From assembly GCF_900114495.1 (NCBI RefSeq), contig NZ_FOZI01000001.1, forward strand, positions 73,132 to 137,131: DNA of 64,000 nt, given 5' to 3'. The DNA comes from Dyella sp. OK004 (GTDB taxonomy: Bacteria > Pseudomonadota > Gammaproteobacteria > Xanthomonadales > Rhodanobacteraceae). The stretch's first letter is position 1. Each line of letters begins with the position of its first letter. Below the pieces are notes generated by a model that did no database searches, was not told the origin of the DNA, and saw nothing but the letters and a program-made list of their open reading frames with translations. Of the stretch, positions 25,649 to 34,822 are shown piece after piece. Made by a program: the position numbers and the translations under genes.

Positions 25649-28048
25649 TCACTGCCGGTCCACCGACATCGAAAGCGGCGCATCGCTCGCGTCAGCGCCC
25701 CAAGATTTGTTTGGCTCAGGCCCCATCACGAGCACCAGCGTGCCGCCGTTCGCGATGTCAGCATGGCTGAACCAGGGTTTGGTCCACGGCTTGCCGTTGA
25801 GCGTGGCGGACTGGATGTACATATTCCGGACCGAGTTGTTGTGCGCGACGATCTCGAAGATTTTGCCATTGCCCATGCGCAGGCGGACCCGGTCGAAGAT
25901 CGGACTGCCGAGGATGTAGTCGGGGCTGGAGGGATCGACCGGATAGAAGCCTATCGCGCTAAGCACATACCAGGATGAGGTCGAGCCTTGGTCGTCCATG
26001 CCGGGGAAGCCGTAGCCGCTGGCGTCGCTACCGTACAGCTCGGCGAGAATGCGGCGTATCAGCGCCTGCGTCTTCCAGGGCTGGCCGCTCCACGCATAGA
26101 GGTAGGCCGCCTGCTGGTCTGGCTGGTTGCCTTGCACGTACTGCCCAATCAAGCCGGTGCAGTCGCGGCAGATGCCTTTGGGTTGGTAGGGCGTGGAGAA
26201 GAATGCGTCGAGCTTGGCATTGAACGCGGCGCGTCCGCCGAGCAGATCGATCAACCCTTGCATGTCGTGCGGCACCAGCCACAGCGTGGACCAGCCCGAG
26301 GCTTCCTTCATCATGAAGTTGTAGTACGGCTCGCCCGGATCGAACGGCGAAATCCACTTGCCGTCTTCGGTGCGGCCGCGGAAGAAACCCACCGACGGAT
26401 CGAATGCGTTGCGGTAGTTCGCCGCGCGACGCATAAACATTTGAGCGTCTTCCGTCTTGCCGAGCCGACGGGCGACATCCGCCAGCGCGTGATCGTCCCA
26501 GGCGTATTCCAGCGTGGTGGCGACGCCCGCCTTGCCGCCAGCATAGGGCGGACTGGAACTTGCCGGCGGGACGATGTCAGAGATCCAGCCGCTCTTCATG
26601 TATTCGGCCAGGTAACCGCGCGGCCCGTTAGGATCGGTCGCGTTCTTGCGCAGGTACTCATAGGCGGCGGCGTAGTCGAACGGGATGCCGCGCTGCCACG
26701 CGCCGTCGTAGAGGAACACGGCATGGTCGCCATGGAACGACGTGTTCATGTAACCGCGTTCGCGTGCCATGTCCAGCTCGGAACGCATGATGTCCTGCAC
26801 CACCTGCGGCTCGAGCAGCATCAGCAGCGCGACCTGGTTGCGGCCGGTATCCCAGAAAGGCACCGGTCCGTAGCGGTCGTAGTCGGCGACTTGCACGTGG
26901 CCGTTGGTGTCGGTAAACCGATCGCCCTTGCGCACAACCAGCCGCGGGCTGGCGAAGGCGTGGTACAGCGTCGAATAGAACAGCATGCGCTGCTTCGGTG
27001 TGCCGCCGGTGACTTCAACACGGTCGAACAGTTGTGCCCATGCCGCGCGTGCCTGCGTGTGCACACGCTCGAAATTCCAATCAGGGTCCTCTGCGCGTAG
27101 CCGCTGTTCGGCCTCTTCAGCACTGTGGCCGTGAGCGATCTTCACCAGTACCTGCTCACCCGCCCGCGTGTCGAAGGTGCCGTAGGCGCCCGCGTAGCTG
27201 CCGGAGACGTTGCGCCGGCCAGCCTGTACATCCTCATTGCCGATCCCGTAACCCTGGTTAGTTTGGTCCGCACGGAAGGTGCCGAAACTGGCGAACGGCC
27301 GCGAGAACTCGGCAACGAACCAGGGGCCGTTCGAGTCGTGCTCCGATTTTCCATCCGCATTGACGCCGCGAAGGGTGCGGTCACCGACCACCTCCACCTT
27401 GCCGCCAGGACGGCGCAGGTTGACGACGACGTTCGAGCGGTGGCTCGCCGGAAAGGTGAAACGCATCAGGCTAGTCCACTGCGTCGCCGTCAGTTCGACC
27501 CGGGTGTGGAACGTGGCGAGATCGACTGCGTAGTAACCGGGCGATGCCTTTTCGCTCGCCTTGTCGTAGTACGACGGCGTGTAGTCCGGCGGCACGGTCC
27601 AGTCGCCCACCACCGGCATGACCATCGGCGCGCCGCGACCGCCATAGGTCGAGCCACCACCGCCGGTGAAACCGATCATCGTGGGGCGGCCATAGTCATA
27701 AGAGGTGGCGACGCCAGTGGGATAACTGAGATCCACGTTGATGTTGACCGGTGCCGCTTCGGTCGAACTTTGCGGCAGGCTCGCGCCCGGCGACGTCATG
27801 CCCGAATACAGCGGCTCGCCCGGCGGCGGCGCGTTGCCGATCAGCACCTGCCGGTCCAGCGGCGCGGTACCGACCAGCGGGTTAGCTTCATCAACGGCCT
27901 GCGTGGTGGATCGAGGCGCATGGCCGCTCTGGGCGTCGCTTGCGCCGATGGTTCCCAGCGCGACGATCGCCAGCACGATGCTCAGAGCAGTGTGCCGGTT
28001 GAGGATCAACGAGACGCAACGGCGAAGGTGTGCAAGAGATGGGTTCAT
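25649..28048 (-). CDS. Glycoside hydrolase family 92, alpha-1,2-mannosidase-like
   Basis: Secreted exo-mannosidase family acting on N-glycans or fungal/yeast mannan. 799 residues with a signal peptide ending near SDAQS, the N-terminal beta-sandwich (MIGFTGGGGSTYGGRGAPMVMPVVGDW) and the catalytic (alpha/alpha)6 domain. That domain carries the family signature DDQGSTSSWYVLSAIGFYPVDP at about 685-706. It lies 105 bp downstream of a large TonB receptor on the same strand, the usual pairing for glycan uptake. Confidence 0.94.
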   Translation of the reverse strand: MNPSLAHLRRCVSLILNRHTALSIVLAIVALGTIGASDAQSGHAPRSTTQAVDEANPLVGTAPLDRQVLIGNAPPPGEPLYSGMTSPGASLPQSSTEAAPVNINVDLSYPTGVATSYDYGRPTMIGFTGGGGSTYGGRGAPMVMPVVGDWTVPPDYTPSYYDKASEKASPGYYAVDLATFHTRVELTATQWTSLMRFTFPASHRSNVVVNLRRPGGKVEVVGDRTLRGVNADGKSEHDSNGPWFVAEFSRPFASFGTFRADQTNQGYGIGNEDVQAGRRNVSGSYAGAYGTFDTRAGEQVLVKIAHGHSAEEAEQRLRAEDPDWNFERVHTQARAAWAQLFDRVEVTGGTPKQRMLFYSTLYHAFASPRLVVRKGDRFTDTNGHVQVADYDRYGPVPFWDTGRNQVALLMLLEPQVVQDIMRSELDMARERGYMNTSFHGDHAVFLYDGAWQRGIPFDYAAAYEYLRKNATDPNGPRGYLAEYMKSGWISDIVPPASSSPPYAGGKAGVATTLEYAWDDHALADVARRLGKTEDAQMFMRRAANYRNAFDPSVGFFRGRTEDGKWISPFDPGEPYYNFMMKEASGWSTLWLVPHDMQGLIDLLGGRAAFNAKLDAFFSTPYQPKGICRDCTGLIGQYVQGNQPDQQAAYLYAWSGQPWKTQALIRRILAELYGSDASGYGFPGMDDQGSTSSWYVLSAIGFYPVDPSSPDYILGSPIFDRVRLRMGNGKIFEIVAHNNSVRNMYIQSATLNGKPWTKPWFSHADIANGGTLVLVMGPEPNKSWGADASDAPLSMSVDRQ

Positions 28049-28113
28049 GGTTTCCTCGGTGCGGAAATCAGCGCATCCGCTACCGTGCCGGCAGCAAAAG
28101 CAGAAGGCCGGGT

Positions 28114-28144
28114 AGCGGGGTCAGGCAGGACGCCCGACCCCGCT
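28114..28144 (-). promoter_or_regulatory. Intercistronic hairpin between TonB receptor and GH92 gene
   Basis: AGCGGGGTC and GACCCCGCT are exact complements separated by 13 bases, forming a strong stem in the receptor-GH92 transcript. No T-run follows on the minus strand, so it is not a standard intrinsic terminator. A role in mRNA stabilisation or partial attenuation would fit the expected excess of receptor over hydrolase; this is inference. Confidence 0.5.
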
Positions 28145-28153
28145 CGCCGTTTT

Positions 28154-31100
28154 TTAACCACCATCTCCGAACTTGTACGTGATGCCCATGTAGTACTGGC
28201 GTCCGGCATATTCGAGTTGGTATAGCCGCGCCGTGGTGTCGCCACCCAGGTATTGGCGAGGGGTGGAACGCGTCAGGTTGATGATCGACGCGGTCAACAT
28301 CAGGTGCTTGTTGAACTCGTAGTCGCCGTTCAAGTCGAGCTGGTGATAAGGCTGCGTATAGATCGGAAGACCCGATGACAGCCCTTGCATGGTCCGGCCC
28401 GTCCAGTTGCTGGTGGCGCGCAGCAGCAGTCCATTCTTTTCATAGAACACCGAAAGGTTCGCCGCGAACTTGGCGCTGCCGATCAGTTCCGATTTGCCCA
28501 CCTGCGTGTCGCCGAGCGAAACGGGGGTTTCGTTGGTCTTGTTGAGCGTGTAGTTGGCGATGTAGCCAAAGCCCATGTTGAAGGTGTGCTGCGTGTAGAT
28601 CTCCACACCCTTGGACGTGCCCGAGCGACCGTTGGCGTTGGTGCTGTACTGCATGAAGTTCTGCTGTGAGCCACCGACGTTCACGTTGATGTTGTTGACG
28701 GTGACTGGTACGACAAAGTTCTTCACCTTCTTCTGGAACAGGTCCACGCCGATCACTGATTCGGGCGCGTAATACCACTCGCCCGCCACGTCGAACTGCG
28801 TGGCCGTAAAGGGCTTCAGGCCCGCGTTGGCACCGCTGCCGTACCACCCGGGCAGAGGTGCGCCGAATTGCTTGCGGTCGTTGTAGTAGTCCTGCGTGTT
28901 GTTGGTGAGGCTGCCCAGCTGGGCCAGGTCGGTGTAGTTAGCGCGAGCCATTGCCTGTGATCCGGCGACGCGCACCACGACGTCGTGCGGGAGCGTCCAC
29001 GCGACATTGAAGCTGGGCAGGATCTTGTTGTACCGCTTGCTGGTGGTGGCATTGGTGAATGTCTCGATCACCGACTGTTCGCGCGGCAGATACTGGAAGT
29101 CACCCGGCGCGCATGGGCCGCCGGCGATGTTCTTACCGGTGGTCGGACAGATCAGGATGTTGCCGCCCGCATCGTGGTAATACACGGCGTTGTTGGTGGT
29201 GATGTCGTTGGCGACCGTGAGGTCCTGCTTCGTGCTGACGAAACGCAGGCCGACGTTGCCGCGCAGCGTGCCCGTATCGAAGTTGGCCTGGACATAGGCG
29301 GCCGCGATCTTTTCCTTGACCGTCGATTTGTCCTGGGGCTTGTTGTAGACCACCCGATCGTAGGTCGAGTTGAGATAGTTGTAGTAGGCCGGGAAATTGA
29401 TTGCCGGGAAGGTGTTGTCGTTGTAAGCCTCGGTATGACCATCCAACGGGTTCGGCAGCAGGAAGCCCGCTGGCAGCTGGCCAGCATTCGGATCGCAGGT
29501 CTGGAACTGCGACTTGGTGCCTTTGCAGTACCAACGCAGTTCGTTGCTCTGCTGCTCGGCGTGGTTGTTGCGGTACTTCACGCCAAACTGCAGCGATTGC
29601 ATCCAGCTGTCGTCGAAGGCCCACGTGAAGTCCGCCTGGGCGAAATTCTGCGAGGTCTTGGTATTGACCATGTTCGAGCCGGTCGAGCCAAGATCCACCT
29701 GTCCCTGGCCGGCCAGCATGTTCCGCAGCACATCAGGCGAGGCCGTGATGGTCGGCGTGCCGTTGAGCGTCCACGCGGCTCCGTTGCTGCCGTCCACCCA
29801 CTGGCCGTTGACGAAGTTACGCGGCTTGGCGGCCATGCCCAGCTCTACCGACGGACCACCCGTCGCCCAGGTGCGGCCGACGTTGAACGATCCGCTGAGG
29901 CTGCCGCCGGTATCCCACTCGCCTTCAAGGTTGAGGGTCTGCGACGTGGCCTTTTCAACGGAGTAATTGCCGTTGAGCCACGGTATCTCCGTGGAGCAGA
30001 CGTTCACCGCTTGTCGTTGCGCGCCGGTGACGGGGTTCGTCGTTGAGTTACAGCCCTGCCCGGCGCGCGGAAGAACGTAGTTCGCACCGGTGACGATGGT
30101 GTGCGACGAGTCGAACGTCAGACCGTTGGGAGCGAGCAACCTGCCCTGCTGGTCCGCGAAGTTGTTGTTGCTGGGCAGCCCCCACTCGGGAACCTCCAGG
30201 GTATTGGTGATCTGGGTCTGCTCGCGCTGGAAGCGGAAGTAGTTGCCTGTCAGCAGGAGGTGGTCGATGGGTTTGAACTGCAAGGTGGCTTGAGCGCCCT
30301 TGGACTTCAGGTCCAACTGGTTCCGGCTGGTGGCGAACTGCTGCGGCATCCAGTAGCCCGAATAGCCGTTGCCGGCCTGGTCGACCACCCCACCACCCGA
30401 CCACAGGGCCAGGTTGGGTGCCACGTCGGGGCCGTACGCCTGGCCATGCACGTTCGTCGGCTGATGGGTACACGTTGCTGTGTCGGTGCAGTTGTTGTCC
30501 CACCAGTGCCAGCTCGAGGCATTGGCCGTGTAGTCGATATCGCGACGCTTTAGGTACGAGCCCGCAACAAGGAAGCCGAAGGTCTCATCCTTGTTCTTCC
30601 AGGACCACAGCGCCGAGGCCTGGGGGGTGATCCTGCTGCTGTTGTCGGAGCCCGCGCCATTGAAGGAAACGAAGCCGTCATTGGACTTCATCTCCAGCGG
30701 ACGACGTGTGTGCAGGTCCACGTTGCCGCCAATGCCGCCTTCGTCCAGGCGCGCTTCCAGGCTCTTGTACAGCTTGATGTCCGAGAACATGTTGGCCGGC
30801 ATCAGCGTGTAGTTGAACGAACGCGTCAGGCCGGCCGAGGTATCGGCCGAGGCCACGTAGTTGCCATTCAATTCCGTCAGCGTGAGTTCGGGCGCGAGGC
30901 CACGGATGCTGACCGTCTTGCCTTCGCCGGACTCGCGTGTGATGACCACACCGGGAACGTGCGCGAGGGCGTCGGCGATGTTCTTCGCGGGAAACTGCGC
31001 GATGTTCTGCGCGTTGATCACCTCGACGATCGAATTGGAATCGCGCTTGTCCTGCATGTTCTGGTCGACCGACTGACGAAAGCTCGTGACGACGACCGTT

Positions 31101-31333
31101 TGCAGCGTTGTGGGGTTGGTGGCGTCCCCGGTTTTCTCTTTATTGGCTTTCTTGTCCTTCGCCTTTGCACTATCGGACGCTGGTGCCGGCGCCGGTGTTG
31201 TCGTTGCAGCAGGCGTAGATGTCTGCGCAAAGGCGACCGCTGGTACGCCGAGGCTGCCCCCAAATGACAAGGTCGCCAAGGCGAGTGCGGCGTACAACGG
31301 CTTGCGCGTAAATACGTGTGGCAGGTAAGTCAT
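28154..31333 (-). CDS. Large TonB-dependent receptor of the glycan-degradation locus
   Basis: About 1059 residues from the ATG at 31333 (MTYLPHVFTRKPLYAALALA, signal peptide). A Pro/Ala/Lys-rich linker follows (TPAATTTPAPAPASDSAKAK), then the plug (QTVVVTSFRQSVDQNMQDKR, IPGVVITRESGEGKTVSIRGLAPELTLTELNG) and a barrel ending in YMGITYKFGDGG. The Xanthomonas/Caulobacter subfamily typically imports complex oligosaccharides. Upstream in-frame sequence lacks a signal peptide, so the shorter start is preferred. Transcribed with GH92; two LacI-like palindromes lie upstream. Confidence 0.93.
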   Translation of the reverse strand: MTYLPHVFTRKPLYAALALATLSFGGSLGVPAVAFAQTSTPAATTTPAPAPASDSAKAKDKKANKEKTGDATNPTTLQTVVVTSFRQSVDQNMQDKRDSNSIVEVINAQNIAQFPAKNIADALAHVPGVVITRESGEGKTVSIRGLAPELTLTELNGNYVASADTSAGLTRSFNYTLMPANMFSDIKLYKSLEARLDEGGIGGNVDLHTRRPLEMKSNDGFVSFNGAGSDNSSRITPQASALWSWKNKDETFGFLVAGSYLKRRDIDYTANASSWHWWDNNCTDTATCTHQPTNVHGQAYGPDVAPNLALWSGGGVVDQAGNGYSGYWMPQQFATSRNQLDLKSKGAQATLQFKPIDHLLLTGNYFRFQREQTQITNTLEVPEWGLPSNNNFADQQGRLLAPNGLTFDSSHTIVTGANYVLPRAGQGCNSTTNPVTGAQRQAVNVCSTEIPWLNGNYSVEKATSQTLNLEGEWDTGGSLSGSFNVGRTWATGGPSVELGMAAKPRNFVNGQWVDGSNGAAWTLNGTPTITASPDVLRNMLAGQGQVDLGSTGSNMVNTKTSQNFAQADFTWAFDDSWMQSLQFGVKYRNNHAEQQSNELRWYCKGTKSQFQTCDPNAGQLPAGFLLPNPLDGHTEAYNDNTFPAINFPAYYNYLNSTYDRVVYNKPQDKSTVKEKIAAAYVQANFDTGTLRGNVGLRFVSTKQDLTVANDITTNNAVYYHDAGGNILICPTTGKNIAGGPCAPGDFQYLPREQSVIETFTNATTSKRYNKILPSFNVAWTLPHDVVVRVAGSQAMARANYTDLAQLGSLTNNTQDYYNDRKQFGAPLPGWYGSGANAGLKPFTATQFDVAGEWYYAPESVIGVDLFQKKVKNFVVPVTVNNINVNVGGSQQNFMQYSTNANGRSGTSKGVEIYTQHTFNMGFGYIANYTLNKTNETPVSLGDTQVGKSELIGSAKFAANLSVFYEKNGLLLRATSNWTGRTMQGLSSGLPIYTQPYHQLDLNGDYEFNKHLMLTASIINLTRSTPRQYLGGDTTARLYQLEYAGRQYYMGITYKFGDGG

Positions 31334-31448
31334 GTTCTTGATTCCCCTACTTTGGTATGCGCCCTTCAGGAGTCGGCGCGGTGATCCCCCGTTGATCACT
31401 GCTGCGATGCGCGGTTTATTGCAGCAGGCATCCTCCTTTTTTCTCGAA

Positions 31449-31462
31449 TTAGATCGATCTAA
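31449..31462 (-). promoter_or_regulatory. LacI-like operator upstream of the TonB receptor
   Basis: Perfect 14-bp palindrome TTAGATCGATCTAA with the central CG typical of LacI-family operators, about 115 bp before the receptor ATG. A second near-identical site lies at 31974-31987. No LacI gene is present in this window, so the regulator would be encoded elsewhere. Confidence 0.55.
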
Positions 31463-31973
31463 AATTTCGATATCCGACGGGCACTCGGCTCGTCAGCGGT
31501 GGATGTTTTTAAGGCCCCGGATGCGCTGCCGCGAAGGCCCGGGTCTGGCGTCGCCAAAGCGGCACGTCGCCGCTTGCACCGGCGCAGCCGGAGCCGGGCG
31601 CATTTTCCGAACGCCACTGCAATCTGCCGAAAAACAGCGGTTGCCGTCGTTGCGGTCGCCGATCGATGGATGGAACGCATCGACAGAACTCGCTGTCCTC
31701 CGCCCCGTGATTCGTGCGGGGAACAAGGCGGCCACTATCCCAGCGGCTGGCGACAGCCCCCGCGAACACGGGCACGCAGGCTGCGTGTGGGCCTGTCATT
31801 ACGGGAATACGGACAGTTTCTGGTTTCATGCGGCGACTCCCCAATCCCCTCAACCGGTTTGGCGGGAAGCAGCACATCCCGGACGGCGCCTGACGCGTGC
31901 GTCCATAGCTCCTCGCCCTCTCCAAGTCATTCGGATCCTTCGCAACTGCGATATGACCTGGATCACTCTTGAC

Positions 31974-31987
31974 TTGGATCGATCTAA
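31974..31987. promoter_or_regulatory. Second LacI-like operator
   Basis: TTGGATCGATCTAA, one mismatch from the 31449 palindrome and 525 bp away. The pair could support DNA looping or mark divergent promoters. The 31463-32252 interval otherwise shows no convincing gene: reading frames there lack ribosome-binding sites and recognisable folds. It also holds a 9-bp hairpin CTGCGGACA/TGTCCGCAG at 32091-32109 that resembles a relic of the palindrome found at 41.6-63.2 kb. Confidence 0.45.
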
Positions 31988-32252
31988 ATCCCCTTGGCGC
32001 AAATTAAGACGCTGAAGACGCAGCGTGTCACGCTGCGATGCAAAAACTCAGCTTCTGATTAATGGGGTTTGCGCCGGCTAGATCGCCAAACTGCGGACAG
32101 TGTCCGCAGTCGGAAGCGGGCAGCGACAACATGCCGAGCCGATGTTCTGCCCGCAACGTTCGTTTTCGAAAGCGGGCATCTGGAATGCGACCGAAGTAAA
32201 CCTCTGCCGGTGTGCGGCGCTTAGTTGGCCAGCGATACGCGAGGCAGCTCCC

Positions 32253-32804
32253 TCACGGGGCGTGCCACACATGCGCCAGGAACGGTGCCTCGACGGGTGG
32301 ATGGGCGACGCTGCCCGTGTAGTTAGTGATGGTGGACGCAGCGACGATCGCGATGACCTCAAGGAGATGATCCTTGCCGAAGCCTGCCGCGATGAACTGA
32401 TCGACATCCTGTTCGGCAAGGTGTCCGCGTTTCTCGATCAGTGTCCGTGCAAGCGTCGAGAGCGCAGCGAGCCTGGCGTCCTTCGGCGCACGCCGCTCAC
32501 GGATGGCTTGGACGTCGGCTGGATCGAGACCCTCGTTCAGCGCCAGCGCCGTATGAAACGCGACCGGCCATGCGCTTGCGTTGGTGACTGCGTTGGTGAG
32601 GAGAACGCACTGGATTTGCGCCTCGGTAAAACTGCCGCCGTGCACCTTTTGAAACAGTGCGACCAAGCTGCTGATCAGCACAGGAGAATTGGCCATCGCA
32701 CCAGCGATGTTGGGGATCATGCCGAATGCCTGCTGCAGATTCTGTAGCGCGGGCTTCGACAGTTCAGGGGCGGAGTCGGTGGTGTGAACTGGAAAGGTTT
32801 GCAT
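32253..32804 (-). CDS. Carboxymuconolactone decarboxylase/AhpD-like protein without the redox cysteines
   Basis: 183 residues. The central helix pair FTEAQIQCVLLTNAVTNASAWPVAFHTALALNEGL matches the AhpD fold, where the motif ExxxCxxCxxxH carries the peroxidase activity. Here the histidine remains but the two cysteines are replaced by Ser and Pro (SAWPVAFH), so a peroxidase role is unlikely. Divergent from the GlxA-type regulator at 32943, which may control it. Confidence 0.8.
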   Translation of the reverse strand: MQTFPVHTTDSAPELSKPALQNLQQAFGMIPNIAGAMANSPVLISSLVALFQKVHGGSFTEAQIQCVLLTNAVTNASAWPVAFHTALALNEGLDPADVQAIRERRAPKDARLAALSTLARTLIEKRGHLAEQDVDQFIAAGFGKDHLLEVIAIVAASTITNYTGSVAHPPVEAPFLAHVWHAP

Positions 32805-32942
32805 GATGTTCGACTTTTGTGGGGAGTGGGAAAAGCAGAAAAGGAGCCAATCTCGAAGTGGATGTCGTGGGCGACCACGGGCATCTCCGGGAGCTCGGCT
32901 AAACTGGACGCACCCATCATGCGAGGACAGGTTCCGGCACCT

Positions 32943-33989
32943 ATGCCAAATAACCCTCGATTCGCGCCAGAAACGGCCCGACCCGATTTGTTACGGCGAG
33001 TCGAAGTCGTTGCGTTTCCTGCCGTGCAGATGCTCGATCTCACCGGCCCTTTGCAGGTCTTCGCGTCGGCTAACGACACTCTCACCGAGGCAGGTCGAGC
33101 GCCGCACTACGCGCTCCATGTCGTGGCGCGCGAGGGAGTGCATGTCACCGCATCAAGTGGGCTTGGGCTGACAACGGAGGTGTTGTCGCCGCTGGATGTG
33201 ACGCTCGATACGTTGGTGATTGCCGGCGGCCCGGGTGTAGACGCGGCGGCGGCGGATCCGGCGCTGGTGGATTGGATACGAACGCGCGCCAGATCGGCGC
33301 GACGTGTCACTTCGGTCTGTACCGGTGCATTTCTACTCGCCGCTGCCGGCGCACTGGATGGCCGCCGCGCGACGACCCACTGGTCGTTCTGCACCGAGCT
33401 GGCGCGGCGCTTTCCCGCCGTGCGCGTCGAACCCGATCCGATCTTTGTGCGCGATGGCTCCGTTTGGACATCGGCTGGCGTAACCGCGGGCATCGACCTC
33501 GCCCTAGCCATGGTGGAAGAAGACCTCGGGCGCGACGTGGCGCTAGCTGTGGCACGTTACCTGGTGGTGTTTCTGAAGCGACCGGGTGGGCAGGCCCAAT
33601 TCAGTACGGCGCTCTCGTTGCAAGTGGCGGATGACAAGTTCGGCGCGCTGCATGCGTGGATCAGTACGCATCTGGCCCAGGACCTTTCGCTTGAAGTACT
33701 GGCCGAGCAGGTTGCAATGAGTGCGCGCAGCTTCAGCCGCCACTATCGCGAGACCACCGGCCTGACACCGGCCCGCGCCGTAGAGCGGCTGCGAGTCGAG
33801 GAAGCGCGCAGGTTGCTTTCAGAATCGCAGCTGCCGGTCAAACGGATTGCGCAGCGATGTGGGTTTGGCTCGGAAGAGACACTGCGGAGAAGCTTCCTGC
33901 GCCTGCTCGCCACGACACCACAGGATTACCGCGCGCGTTTCGGCTCAGCTAAGCAGGGTCAGATTCACTCATCCAACAAGGGAAAGTGA
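32943..33989 (+). CDS. GlxA-family transcriptional regulator (DJ-1/PfpI domain plus AraC HTH)
   Basis: About 348 residues from the ATG at 32943 (MPNNPRFAP). N-terminal DJ-1/PfpI-like domain (RVEVVAFPAVQMLDLTGPLQVF, VTSVCTGAFLLAAAGALDGRRATTHW), with the nucleophile-elbow cysteine present in SVCTGAF. C-terminal AraC double HTH (DLSLEVLAEQVAMSARSFSRHYRE ... VKRIAQRCGFGSEETLRRSF). Start uncertain; an ATG at 32919 is in frame. The last 11 or so residues (GQIHSSNKGK) are encoded by a dispersed repeat, so the natural C-terminus was probably altered. Divergent from the AhpD-like gene, its likely target. Confidence 0.88.
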   Translation: MPNNPRFAPETARPDLLRRVEVVAFPAVQMLDLTGPLQVFASANDTLTEAGRAPHYALHVVAREGVHVTASSGLGLTTEVLSPLDVTLDTLVIAGGPGVDAAAADPALVDWIRTRARSARRVTSVCTGAFLLAAAGALDGRRATTHWSFCTELARRFPAVRVEPDPIFVRDGSVWTSAGVTAGIDLALAMVEEDLGRDVALAVARYLVVFLKRPGGQAQFSTALSLQVADDKFGALHAWISTHLAQDLSLEVLAEQVAMSARSFSRHYRETTGLTPARAVERLRVEEARRLLSESQLPVKRIAQRCGFGSEETLRRSFLRLLATTPQDYRARFGSAKQGQIHSSNKGK

Positions 33990-33998
33990 ACCTGACCC
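33956..33998. repeat. Inverted repeat overlapping the end of the GlxA-type gene
   Basis: GGGTCAGATTCACT (from 33956) and AGTGAACCTGACCC (33985-33998) are near-complementary arms around ATCCAACAAGGGAA. Sequences of this type occur as dispersed repeats in many proteobacteria. It carries the stop codon of the upstream gene and may also function as a terminator hairpin, though no T-run follows. Confidence 0.6.
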
Positions 33999-34066
33999 CA
34001 TTGGCGTGACCCCGTTGGTGCGTTCTCAACCGATCGGTCCGGAGGGTGAGAGAGGCGCCCCGGACA

Positions 34067-34822
34067 TCAGATCCCGGCATACCATTCGTAGCCTTGATCC
34101 TCCCAATAGCCGCCCTGCCCATCACCGATATCCTCGAACGAATCGACCAGTTCGATGCGCGCCAGGTACTTCGCCTGCTTGTAGCCAAGCTGACGCCCGA
34201 TCCGCAGGCGCAAGGGCGCACCGTTCGGTACAGGCAATGGCTTGCCGTTCAACGCGAAGGCCAATAGGGTCTGCGGATGCCTGGCCTCGGCGATGTCGAT
34301 GCTCTCGTAGTAAGGCGTGTCTTCTTCCATGTCGTCAAAGCAGTGGAACATCACGAAGCGCGCCCGCGGATCGACGCCGACATGATCGAGCACGGCAGAA
34401 AGCAGCGTTCCCTGCCACTTGCCAATGGCGCTCCAGCCTTCTACGCAATCGTGCCGGGTGATTTGCGTGTGCACATCGAGGCCTTTGAGGTCCTCGATGG
34501 AAAGCATGGCCGGTCGGCTCACCAACCCGTCCACCTGAAGTTTGTAGTCGCGAAAATGGTTGGCCATCAGCGCCTGATAGGCAGGCGTGGTTGGCATGGT
34601 GGTGCCATTGGGATGGAACACTGCCGATATGTCAGCTTCGGTATATTCCTTCGCCATGCTGCTGGATGGCGACAGCAAGGCTTGCACGCGGCGATTCAGG
34701 CCTTCGGCCTTACCGAGCACTTTAGGTCCCCACACGGTTTGCGAAATACGGTCGCAGCCGGCAACGAGGATGCCAGCCGCACCTACGATGGCCATATGCA
34801 GGAACGAGCGGCGGTCAGTCAT
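34067..34822 (-). CDS. MsrP/YedY-like molybdopterin-dependent oxidoreductase
   Basis: About 251 residues from the ATG at 34822. Twin-arginine motif DRRSFLHM followed by a hydrophobic stretch and a lipobox-like LVAGC, so the protein is exported folded and possibly lipidated. The oxidoreductase domain keeps the molybdenum-ligating cysteine in TRHDCVEGWSAIGKWQG and the pterin-contact region PNGAPLRLRIGRQLGYKQAKYL. Overlaps the upstream cytochrome b gene by 8 bp, giving the usual catalytic subunit plus quinol-linked membrane subunit pair. Probably a periplasmic sulfoxide or related reductase; substrate unknown. Confidence 0.9.
   Translation of the reverse strand: MTDRRSFLHMAIVGAAGILVAGCDRISQTVWGPKVLGKAEGLNRRVQALLSPSSSMAKEYTEADISAVFHPNGTTMPTTPAYQALMANHFRDYKLQVDGLVSRPAMLSIEDLKGLDVHTQITRHDCVEGWSAIGKWQGTLLSAVLDHVGVDPRARFVMFHCFDDMEEDTPYYESIDIAEARHPQTLLAFALNGKPLPVPNGAPLRLRIGRQLGYKQAKYLARIELVDSFEDIGDGQGGYWEDQGYEWYAGI

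Noticed and set aside
31332-32015. 227-codon plus-strand frame in the spacer upstream of the TonB receptor
   Set aside because: No ribosome-binding site, no recognisable domain, and it spans the candidate operator; treated as non-coding.
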